64,000 nt of DNA from Maratus speciosus (Eukaryota > Arthropoda > Arachnida > Araneae > Salticidae). The notes beneath the pieces are model-generated. The model was not told the origin of the DNA. It searched no databases and saw only the letters and a list, made by a program, of their open reading frames with translations. A program made the position numbers and the translations under genes. Of the stretch, positions 34,783-45,118 are shown piece after piece (within the stretch, counting starts at the first letter, position 1; the number at the start of each line of letters is the position of its first letter). The stretch lies in the NCBI GenBank assembly GCA_963932465.1, contig OZ010792.1, positions 512,911,100-512,975,099 on the forward strand, written 5' to 3'.

Positions 34783-35170
34783 CAAAATGTATTATATTGG
34801 CCAGATGATAAAGTGAAAATTTCAGGTTCGAAAAAGAGAAAGTGTACTCCAGTGCCAAGTGTAATAACATCAGATATTGGTTGAGGCTATTTAGAATCAA
34901 AGGAGAGAGAAAAGGAAAATACTAAAAAAAAAATTAAAAACACGAAAGACAACAGTGATAATTGGAACTGTAATGTGTGTGAAGCACAAGCTGGGTATCA
35001 GAAGATAAGGAAGGCATTCGTGAAACCTGGATACAATGTGACCAATGCAAGAAACAATAACCCTTTACGTGCATCCCTAAACATTATATAAATAAATTTG
35101 AACTTGATGATGAAGAGTATTATTTCTAGTGCATGGAATGCACAGATAAAGATCAGGACAGTGGTAACTG
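34783..35170 (+). pseudogene. pogo/Tigger C-terminal relic with PHD-like zinc finger
   Basis: One frame reads DEILQNVLYWPDDKVKISGS and then a VPSVITSD stretch followed by a Lys/Glu-rich run. The zinc-finger part has WNCNVCE (from about 34970), ETWIQCDQCKK (about 35021-35053) and a final CMEC (about 35132), with one frameshift and two stops. The Cys spacing W-x-C-x-x-C ... W-x-x-C-x-x-C ... C-x-x-C fits a PHD-like finger, known at the C-terminus of some pogo-group transposases. It lies downstream of the HTH relic and in the same orientation. Confidence 0.55.
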
Positions 35171-35422
35171 AAATGTATGTACTTTTTGGCCATAACTAGC
35201 ACAAAGTTGCCATAACTGGTGTAAAATGTCATTTTTCATCTTTTTTAAAATTTTAAATATATCAGTAGTGTAACTTGTCTCCATTTGTTAAAATCTAAAA
35301 GGTAATTAAATTTGCTACAACATGGTATATTTTGTAATTTTTCTAATAATAATTGCAACTGTTACATTTTTTTATGAAAAGAAATTTTCTTAAAGTGGGC
35401 ATAACTGGTACATCCGATCTAC

Positions 35423-37433
35423 CATTAAGAATTAAAAAAGTTCCCTATTCCCACCAACAACACTCTGCCCTTTATTCACACACACACAAAAAATCTTGTC
35501 ATACAATGGGTTATAACCTTGTCTTTTTATTTTTAAAATTTATTAGATACTGGCAAGGATACCTTTTTTTATACCATGCCTTTTTTTCCCTGTATGGATT
35601 TAGAAATTTTAATTACCATGATTTCGGGAATATGCACTGCACTTCCGAAAATACATCAAAATAAAAAAAATATGATGTTTTCAGTGTTTCTTTGCATTTT
35701 GTGGTGATTTTCTTACATTTGTAAAAGGAAATTTTTTGTTCAATATAGTAAATTTTGTCCCTTTTTTGATAAAATTTAATCTCAATCTGTAACAGCGATT
35801 TTTTTTTTTTTTTTTTTAATTTCGGGATTTTTTTAATACGACTTTTACAGTTTTTTTCATGTTTCATGGATATTTTTCGAAATTCGTAACAGAAATCCTG
35901 ATTTAATCTATTAACCCAGTATAGTAATTTTTGTTCTCTGCAATTTTTGAACTTTTTTACTAATTTTAGCATTTTTTTTTTCTTGTTTTAGTCTTCCACC
36001 CATATCTATATGGATCATTTTCAAGAAGTTTGCCAAAACAGCATTTAAAAATAATTAATCTTTTCGAATATAATAATATTCAAGCTTAATTTTTTATGTC
36101 ATTAAAGATATTTAACTTTGAAAATGAATCTCTGGGCTTCAATGTCATGAGTGTTACTGGACAAAATGATTGAATTTCTTAGTTAAGTAAAAGTATTTAT
36201 TTCTATAAAATGAAAATTTTCAATTACATAATGGTCCTTTAACAAGGATACATACAAAATGAGTTACTACAATTATTTATTTTATTTTCTTTTAATTACT
36301 GTGTACATTGACATGAGCGTTGCTTTTTTTCCCCGCTGAACATTGTTGTAAGTGTAATGAAATTTAAAAAAAAAAAAAAAAATTAGAGGATGTTTTTGCT
36401 GTTAAAATATGTTATTTGAAGTATTTTCTTAATTCCTATAAAAGTTATGATAAAAAATATTTTTAAATGGTTAAAATTTAAAACATTTCATGAAGTAACA
36501 CTCATGACAAATGGTAACACTTTTGATGAAAAGCATTGTTTTTTCATACACAGCTATTGGAAATGGAAAACGATAATAGGTTCTATTGCCTTTCATAACA
36601 ATTTGTGGGCTGGGTACAGAACATGATCGGAGTAAAATTGGCAAACCCTCTGCCCTGCATCAATGAGAAACATAGGTGTATTTCCTAACTACCAGACACA
36701 AATTTGTCTTTTGAAAGTACCTGAAGATGTATTTTTCATCCCCGCCTCCTTGTTTGACAACCCTGATCCTGCCTACTTATTCACATTCACACATACTTTG
36801 TGACACTTTTGCTAAATTCTGCTGGGAGCTGCACCATATGTCTTATGGGGGCACACTTTTTTTTTCAACATCTTCATCCAGAATCTTCTTCCCAGGGCCT
36901 GCTGTTTCATGGCGAATTGGCTCAAGGTTCTCAATAAAGTGTAAGTATCTCACAGAGAAGAAGGAAAAAGATCACTCATGCTGAAAGCTCTAAAATTGGT
37001 TTCATTTTTACCCTTTCCTAGACATGAAGACCTACTATTCAAAATAAATTTATGTACATTCATAAATAATAAATAAAAATAAAACATATATATTCCTATT
37101 AAATATGCCAGCTGGTTCATGCAATAAATGGGGACAGTTTACCTCAAAATTGATCAGAAAATCGATAAAATAAAATATTGAATGAAAACCTGTTTCATTG
37201 TGAATATTTTGACACCTCATTTTTATCCATATATGTAATATAATATTAGATGTATCTAAAAATCCATGTGCAGTCTTGTGTAATACACATTTGAAAATCT
37301 TAAAGGGCAAAAACATTAATAAAGTAAAATAATTTAAAACAGTAATAGAGATTTAAAAAAATTCAAATTTTTTTTAAATTTTAATTAAATATGTAGTTTT
37401 TTTTTTTTCTTCCCCAAAATGTAACATTGAAAT
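35423..37433. other. No recognised gene
   Basis: It holds T-runs at 35799-35817 and a run of A at 36367-36382. An inverted pair TCATGAGTGTTACT (36147) and AGTAACACTCATGA (36494) could be ends of a 360-bp element, but there is no visible TSD. Frames at 36727-36984 (which contains SSSRIFFPGPAVSWRIGS) and 35353-35664 are unassigned. Confidence 0.4.
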
Positions 37434-38010
37434 TAGGGATGCACCGAATATTCGGTATTCGACCATGTAACCGAATATTTGGTTTGGCCGAATATCCAAC
37501 TATTCGGTATGCTGAATAGCAAACTATTCGGCCTGCCGAATATTCTGTTCGGCCAAGCCGAATACTTAAAACTTTTTAAACATATTTTTAAAAACCTTCT
37601 GCAACTTCTACGTTTAAGAGTCAACTTATAAAGATATTCAGAGTAATTAGAAACCGAATCATATTTAAATAAAAGAGAATGTTTTTACATTTATTTGCTG
37701 TTTGTTAAGTATTATTTAAGAAAATTAACCAATCACGTGGATTTTCATAGGAATTTATGTACAAATGCAAGTTCCTGAACATTGTCCTGTAAATAATCTG
37801 TATCTTGCTAAGATTTTTAGAACAACTTTTTCAATCTCTGAAAATGATTGGCCACTCCATACACCGATCTAGGATGCATTTAAAAACTTCCTTGCTTAAT
37901 CAAAGGGAGTGGGGAACAGTAATTCTTGCTAAGTTGCCACCAGGCCTGTGAGTTTGCCTGTAGGCCGAATATTCGGTATTCGGCCAAAATCACTATTCGG
38001 TGCATCCCTA
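37434..38010. mobile_element. hAT-type MITE, TIR TAGGGATGCACCGAATATTC, copy 2
   Basis: It has the same termini and internal landmarks (AACCTTCTGCAACTTCTAC, TATAAAGATATTCAGA) as the copy at 32663, but is 577 bp and so internally deleted. The TSD ATTGAAAT is at 37426-37433 and 38011-38018. Confidence 0.9.
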
Positions 38011-39667
38011 ATTGAAATGCAGCGAGTTTACCATTTGAACCATATTTTTAAAATAAAAATAATTGTTGAAAGGTAAACTGTCTCCTTAAATGTTTATGAA
38101 GCAAATTTCAGCATAATAAACTATCGAAACTAACTCCTGAATTCTCGGAAGATACACATTAATGAACACGTTTCTTAATGTCATATTACATAATCAGGAT
38201 CTGCAGTGTCAGAAGAAAGAAAAATATACTTTACATTGACCTGAAACTTGTGATCAGAACTCAAAATTAAGCTGGGCTAGGCAGATCACTGACATGCTCG
38301 CCAAGACTGCTGCAGCCCGAGCTTCCTTCAAATCACTCTTAGCTAAACATAGCTGTCTGTCTATTTATTCCAAACCAATTACTGCTGTATAAATTTTTTA
38401 TCACATCCACCATGACCTACGGGTCAGTTGTATGGGAATCTGTCTGTAAAACTTGGATGCAGAAACATCAAACTGCACAAAACAGGGTTGCAAAAAAGCC
38501 GGCTAAAATTTAAAAAAAGCCAGGCCGGTGGCTTTTATTGGTTTTAACCGGCTTTTTTTGGCCAAAATTGGCCATAATTGGCTTTTATACAATGAACATT
38601 GTAATTATAAACTACACATTTTAAAGTGTTTTTAATTAGTTTTAATGACATTTGATTGATTTAGAGTTCAATAAGTAACCCAATTTCTCAATAATGAGGA
38701 CATTAATACAGGAATAAAACTTAGATGGTTTTGCTAGTAATTTGTAGTCAGAATTGCAAATATGTCAGCTAAATTTAAATAAAATAAAATCCCTGCCGGC
38801 CCGGCCTGCAGGCGGAGGTAGATTTCGAAGTTAAGTATACTAATTTCACAAACAAAAACCAAATCATGATTAGAGATAAACCTACTTTTTATCCACTTTT
38901 ACCACAATTTTATCTGGTCGCTTTTGACGAGTTTTTATTCCATTTTTATATAATAACTGGTTTTATCACAATCATGTTAGGGCGGTATTCAAAAAAATAG
39001 TTTTCCATGCACAACTCAAAATTTTCTGGCATAACTCCAGATTCATTTTTAATAGGAGAAACATGAAACTTGTTGACGTGATTTTTGAAGAGATTTATAA
39101 GTGACCTGTGTTTTTAATTTTCGTTCAATTAATTAAAACTTGATATATAAACAATTATTTTCTCAGTGAGACAATATTTTTCGTTTCTAACACAATCGCT
39201 TCGGGAAATTCTGTTCAAAATGCCCAGTTTGACATCATTTTTTGAAATATATTCTGCCTCTGTCAAAAAATCGATCATTACGGTACATTATATAGTTACT
39301 GAATAAGCAAATCTACCAATTGGATGTGTTTGAGAGCAAAAATGAATTTAAAAATGAGTCAGAAAATAAGCAGTTTGGATTTGAATACTCCCTTAATACG
39401 ATGATTTTTCCAACACAATCCTCTTCGGGAAATTCGGTTCAAAAGGCCCACTTTGACAGCATGTTTTAAAATATATTCTGCCTCTATCAAAAAATTGACC
39501 ATTACAGTACATTATATAGTTTCTGAGTAAGAAAAGGTACCGATTGGAAGCCTTTGAGAGTAAAAATGGATTGTAAAATGAGTCAGAAAATAAGCAGTTT
39601 GGATTTGAATACACCCTTACGATGATTTTTTCCTTCAACCGTTATGTATTTTTAATTTGTTTTTGTT

Positions 39668-40110
39668 GTAAGAATTGGTCCTATCCAAAACTTGTCTATA
39701 TAGATGTTGTAGATAATATTAAGAAGATATATGATAAATTCATGGGGATTTTATATATTTTGAATTGACGGAGTTATGGATTTTTTTCTTCTTCAAACGC
39801 CCTTTTTGTTTTCGTTTTTAATTTTTTTTTGCGGTACGAATTGGTCCTATCAAAAACTTGTGAATATAAAAGTTGTAGATAATGTTAAGGAGATTCATGA
39901 TAAAATTAATTGGATTTGATATCTTGAGAATTGACGAAGTTATGAATTTTTTTTAATCTTCAAACGTCCTTTTTGTTTTCGTTTTTAATTTTTTTTTTTT
40001 TGCGGTACGAATTGGTCCTATCAAAAACTTGTGAATATAAAAGTTGTAGATAATGTTAAGGAGATTCATGATAAAATTAATTGGATTTGATATCTTGAGA
40101 ATTGACAAAG
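39668..40110. repeat. 171-bp tandem repeat, three units
   Basis: The second and third units begin GCGGTACGAATTGGTCCTAT at 39831 and 40002 and are nearly identical. The first, at about 39668, is diverged. The related copy 1 of family F has a single degenerate unit near 24270-24390 and another near 24480. Confidence 0.8.
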
Positions 40111-40439
40111 TTATGAATTTTTTTCTCCCAAAAACCCTATTTTTTGCGCCCCTTGAGCCCATTTTTAACTTTATCAAAAATCTGTGATACATAAATTTTT
40201 GGCCCTATTTTTAGAAGTAATAAAAACTTTAAACTGATTCAATATGTACAAAATTTAAGAAGTTATGGGTTTTTTTTTCGGTTTTCACAAAACCCCTTCC
40301 TATTTCCATCCCCTTGGTCCGATTTTTCCCATTAACGAACTTGACCGAGATTTTATGCCCCTTGATTTTATGTATCAGTTTGGAAGAGATTGGTGCAGAA
40401 TTGTGGAAGTTATCGTGTCCAGAAGAAAGTGATATATAT

Positions 40440-40451
<12 letters not shown>

Positions 40452-40482
<31 letters not shown>
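40452..40482. repeat. (TA)n microsatellite
   Basis: About 15 TA units after a GATACATACATACATA tract. Confidence 0.95.
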
Positions 40483-40486
<4 letters not shown>

Positions 40487-42404
40487 TTTTACTGAGGGTA
40501 GTTTTGGGCTCTAGGGGTCATGATCGGTGTAGATCTGCAAAAATTTTTCTGAAATTCCAACATAGGAACGACGCCAATAGGTAGTATTTCATACGAAATC
40601 TACCTAAAAGGAACATACCTACTGCCAATTTTTTCATTTTTACTGCTTTATAAAATTAAAGAGGATAATGGTTACTTAGTTACATGTTTTATTACTTAAC
40701 TTTAAGAGCTATTAATATACAAGTATTATTTTATTTCTAGTAAACATTTAAAATTATACATAGTCATATTAATAAAAACACCATTTCTCACTATTAAAAA
40801 CATTGCGAAATAGCATATGCATGAATATGCTTAGCAGTAAGCTTTTCAAAATTTTATTTAGAGAATTTTGTTTTCTTGTTTAACTCATTAAGGACTAGCG
40901 TTACCATATGGTCACAGCATAGCTGTCAACCCTTTTGCTGTTTGAATACCAGTAATTTAGAACAAAAATTTTCATTTTCTTTAATGACAGAAACTCTACT
41001 ATAAAATAAGATAAATATTGCTTTTCTGAAAAAGTGGTGCGAAATGCGATTTTTGTATTTTAAAAAGAAAAAATAATTCCGTCTTTAATGGGTTAAATGC
41101 TCTATTTTTTATACACTTATGTACCACTCCAAACTGGTATTAATATAAATATATTAAAACCAATTATATATTATTCCAAAATAATACACATATATATTAA
41201 TATATAGTTATTCCAATATTTACCCAAAATTTGGTATAACTTATAATATTTTCAATGCTTATAATTTTTTTTTTCAGACATAATATGCCTTCACAGTTGC
41301 CTTCTAGAAGTTATAGACTTATGTATCTGACAAAATTTAATAGAAATCTATAATTTTTTTAGTAGAAAATATTTATAAGTGTATTAAAAATTAATTGATC
41401 CAAATTTAAAACAAATTAATTGTAAACAACTTTAAAAAATAAAAGCCGGCCGGCAACCCTGGTTTTATTACTTAACAAATTTTAAGAGCTATTAATATAC
41501 AAGTCTTATTTTATTTCTCATTAATAATCATGTAATAAAAATTCAATTTCTCACTTAAAAACAATATTATGAACAGCATATGCATGAATATGCACTCTTT
41601 TAAATAGCAACAAACTTTTCAAAATTTTATTTCAATTTTACTTACAGAATGTATTTTATTTATTTATTTTATTTGCATAATTGCTAGATTTAATTTTGTA
41701 CACTTATGTACGAAACTTTCCTTAAATATTATACCCTTTTCTAATTTCTATTTTTACGATTGTAACGTAATCTCTCCATATTGGCTCGTAAGAATTAAGA
41801 ATGTTTCCATTTTGATGTGCTGCATTTTTTGATTGTTTAATGAAATATAATCTTTAAAATGTATAGAATAATATACACGGCTATGTAATATAGAATTTTA
41901 AAACACCAGCTTAAAGTCTAACTTATATTCTTTTCAATATTTATAATTTTTTTTAGATATAATGCCTTCACTGTTGCATTCTAGCGATCAAGACTTATTT
42001 ATTTGACAAAATTTATTAAAAATTTATTATTCCTTTAGCAGAAAATATTTATAAGTGTATAAGAAAATAATTAACTTAAATTTAATATGAATTAGCTGTA
42101 AACCAACATTTAATAATAAAACCCGGCTTTTTTTCAATAAAAGCCGGCAACCCTGGCACAAAATAAAATTTTACATCAGATTGTAAATGCAATCACGTAT
42201 GTCTGGAACACATCATTCATTTTGATCTCAATATTCAGCCTATCTTGCAAATCATCAAAAAACTTGCTCAAAACTTTCACAGAGATTGTGTTCTAATACC
42301 GAACGATGTGTTGCGGTCCATAAGACAGTATTATATAAACAACACTGTCGGCAAGAAAAGACCGCTTGTCATCCTAAGTCGTGATGATGGTTTCACACCC
42401 CCTT

Positions 42405-43290
42405 CCAACTGAAGGAAGAGGGAACCACCTTAAAACACATCGTTGAGGGCAATCAAAATTCAAAATTGCTCTTTTGCTTTTTTTTGTTTCTGGCACGCTA
42501 TTTTTAATTAAAATTTTTTTCATTCTGATTGATGTCATCCAGCCCTTACATTTGGCATCGGTTATAATTCCCCTTCTTAATGTAACACGTATATTATTTT
42601 ATAATTTATAGCTTATTTATATTATATGATTACATTTTTATTTTTGCTTTAATTTTTATCATGAGGAAAAAAAATTGTTATATAGCCCTGTCGGCTTTTC
42701 CCCCTTCCTGAGCGTTTGCTTGACAAAACCATTGCCACTGCACGAACTTTGTTGCAAAGTTCACCATCTGCTGAATTCATCTATGCACTCATTCATCGAC
42801 TCAACAATATTGAAGGGAAGTTAACGCTAAGTTTTCTGCATTGGTCAAAGAGCCCAAACAACAAAACAAAACAAAGAAGTTTATTGTGTATATCATTCCA
42901 CTTTTGCTTTTACGACATGATATATGATTTGATAATTTATTTCTGAACATAATATAATAGGAAAAATTTATTGCAATTGATGTACCTTGCTCCCAGATAT
43001 TTCTTTTTTCAAATTCAAACTGTAGCGTAAGTAAAAAGGTCAATTTTTGAACTAATTATTCTTCATATCTAGAATCTTTATATAAAACAAGGGGGGTTTG
43101 CATCTTTTGTGTGCAAACCTCCAGACTTTTTAGCCGACTAGTATGTTGCAAACTTGTTCCTAACTCGTCCATTAGTGGAAACACACTGTATTCTACCCCA
43201 ATAACAAATTTAAATTCATGGATTTAAAAGAGCATTTTATAAAATTTAAATTCTGTTTTTAATGGAGCAATTCCATCTTAGCAATTCATT
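42405..43290. other. No recognised gene
   Basis: A frame at 42716-42946 begins MLDKTIATARTLLQSSPSAE and has a coding-like start, then decays. I cannot assign it. The rest is AT-rich. Confidence 0.35.
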
Positions 43291-43293
43291 TTT

Positions 43294-44399
43294 AGGGTTT
43301 CGTTCATCTGACGAAACCCTATTCTTCCCGCTCCTCTGTCTGTCTGTCCGTCACAGAGCCCGTTCTCAGAAACTATGCATGTTGGAGACTTGAAATTTTG
43401 CATACTTATAGCTGGACACCTCAGATCAAACGTCAAATCATAAAATTTTCAAAAAGTCGTACATTTAACCCTTTGGGGTCCCACATGTGTATTTTAAACA
43501 ATTCTTTCTATGTGAGCCTCTAATTAGGTTTGAGGCGTGAAATTTTGCATACTTATAGCTGGACACCTCACATCAAACGACAAATCATAAAATTTTGAAA
43601 AAGTCGTACATTTAATCCTTTGGGCTCCTACATGTGTATTTTAAACAATTCTTTCAAAGTGAGAACCTAATTAGGTTGGAGACGTGAAATTTTGCATACT
43701 TATAGCTGAACACCTCACTTCAAATGACAAATCATAAATTTTTCAAAGAGTCGTACGTTTAACCCTTTGGGTTCCCACATGCGTATTTTAAGCAATTCTT
43801 TCTAACTGAGTCCCTTATTAAATTGGAGATTTGAAATTTTGCATACTTATAGCAGAACACTTGAGGCCAGGCGACAAATCATAAAATCTTAAAAAGTCTT
43901 ACGTTTAACCCTTTGAGCTACCTATTTTAAGCAATTCTTTCTAAGAGATCCCCTAATTAAGTTGGAGAGATGAATTTTTGCATACATATAGCTGAATACC
44001 TCAGACCGCACGACAAATCATAAACTTTTCAAAAAGTCTTATATTATTTACTCCTCCGGGCTCTAACTTGTGTATTTTAAGCAATTTTTCTAACCTCCGC
44101 CTTTTTCACCCGGGGAGCACTTTTCCAACTTTTGCCGACATCCCTTTGACCATTCTTTCATATTATGCACCATAACCTTACATATTTTAGTTCCACTTTT
44201 TACCACCAGGGCACCTACTTATCTCGGGTGCTATGGGCCCAATCCCCTCGACTAATATATCTACGGATAGTATGTAAAACGGAGTTTCGTTCAGATAGAG
44301 GTTTGTTTAGAATAGAGTGCGCCCCTGGTTGCGAAATGTGGAACTAACAGATTTTTCAAAACGGTAAAGTGTTTTGAAAGGAATATTAAACGAAACCCT
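43294..44399. mobile_element. Element J with GGGTTTCGTT termini and 147-bp tandem core
   Basis: The left end AGGGTTTCGTT at 43294 and right end AACGAAACCCT at 44389-44399 are complements. The left end also forms a local hairpin with ACGAAACCCT at 43311. The core repeats GAAATTTTGCATACTTATAG at 43392, 43539, 43686 and 43833, a constant 147-base period, with a fifth diverged unit near 43971. The final 250 bases resemble the repeats at 14280-15130. No coding region or TSD was recognised. Confidence 0.65.
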
Positions 44400-45002
44400 C
44401 TGTGCGATCTGTGATCACACTTACCCACTTGTTAAATTGTACAAATTAAAAAAAAAATCATCACTTTTGAAGAACAATTTTCTCACGAATGCCATTTAAA
44501 AAAAAAAATCAGATTATATGCTCAATTGATGCCTAATAAATATCTGACTAGTAAACCATGGTTTTTGCTTTTAAAAAATGGCAACTTGATTATCCTGTCG
44601 ATCAAATAACTATCGTCAAACTGTAAGATTAAATCCCAATAATGGATTATCGTAAATGACAGATTCACTTGATATTAAACACAATATACATATTTGTTAC
44701 ATCATCAAGGGATTTTTAATCCGACTTTTTATTTGTATTTTTATTAATGTTTTACTAATTTATTTGTTCTTTCATTATTTAAAATAAAAATTATGTAAAT
44801 TTGTATAATTTGGCAAAATTATTGATGGGTTAATCAAGTAGTACCAAAAATTGAAAACATTTTTTTTTTTTCTAAAAACCAGAAATTCAAGTTTTTTTCT
44901 TATTTCATTCAGTTTATAAAGTAATTTATTTTTCAAACAAAAGAAAACAGTACTATTGCATAATTTTTGCTCTCAAATTACTGCAAACTATTTACTTAAA
45001 CT
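44400..45002. other. No recognised feature
   Basis: AT-rich DNA between element J and the hAT element at 45003. I see no gene or repeat that I can support. Confidence 0.5.
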
Positions 45003-45118
45003 CAGGGTTCGCAAAGCTGGGCCCAGTTCGAAAAAACCCGGTGGGTTTTTTCAGAATGGGCCCACTTGAAAAAGCCCACTGAAAAACTCATAAAGTGGGT
45101 TTTTTCAATTTTCAGATA

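Larger units (their letters stand above)
30038..35422 (+). mobile_element. Element G: pogo-like transposon with HTH and PHD relics
   Basis: The left end reads GTAGGGCGAATGTACCTGTT followed by ATGGCCAC; the right end is the complement of GGTAGATCGGATGTACCAGT followed by TATGCCCAC. These TIRs resemble family A (GTAGATGTACCAGTAATGG). The coding relics are on the + strand: a helix-turn-helix at about 31647-31803 and a PHD-like zinc finger at 34783-35170. The element is split by element B (32462-34753) and holds a MITE at 30407-30749 and a minisatellite at 31890-32300. The exact TSD is unclear. Confidence 0.65.
38788..40606. mobile_element. Family F repeat, copy 2
   Basis: It begins AATCCCTGCCGGCCCGGCCT and ends CGAAATCTACCT, as in copy 1 (22928-25240). 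Its interior holds two tandem blocks: a 208-bp pair (39215-39400 and 39423-39610, sharing ATATATTCTGCCTCT) and a 171-bp series (39668, 39831, 40002). A TA microsatellite at 40452-40482 lies about 120 bases before the right end. Confidence 0.65.
38483..42155. mobile_element. hAT element, 3.7 kb, TIR CAGGGTTGC...AAAAGCCGGC
   Basis: The left end is CAGGGTTGCAAAAAAGCCGG, the right end the complement of CAGGGTTGCCGGCTTTTATT. The TSD GCACAAAA is at 38475-38482 and 42156-42163. The right part is tandemly duplicated: about 40687-41461 and 41462-42155, each ending with GCCGGCAACCCTGG, so there are two 3' termini. It contains family F copy 2. No transposase was recognised. Confidence 0.85.
38255..42400 (+). 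pseudogene. Jockey-type LINE reverse transcriptase C-terminal relic, split
   Basis: Translation of 38265-38474 gives stretches such as KTAAARASFKSLL and TYGSVVWES, which match the end of the reverse transcriptase of Jockey-like LINEs (a conserved TYGxxxWG motif and then KxLQxxQNK). The segment ends KHQTAQN at the hAT insertion 38483-42155 and resumes after 42164 as KILHQIVNA with further degenerate coding to about 42400. Stops and frameshifts are present. Nothing upstream of the RT end is recognisable, so it is a 5'-truncated dead copy. Confidence 0.6.

Noticed and set aside
36147..36507. Inverted TCATGAGTGTTACT pair as transposon ends
   Set aside because: The motif is short, flanks show no duplication and nothing else supports an element.
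36727..36984. 85-codon frame with SSSRIFFPGPAVSWRIGS
   Set aside because: It looks coding-like and vaguely familiar from arthropod repeats, but I could not assign it or find continuation, so I did not call a gene.
42716..42946. 76-codon frame beginning MLDKTIATARTLLQSSPSAE
   Set aside because: The first 30 codons look coding, but no family came to mind and it decays into AT-rich sequence.
43391..44100. CRISPR-like regular spacing
   Set aside because: The 147-bp units are contiguous diverged tandem repeats with no unique spacers, in a eukaryotic genome.
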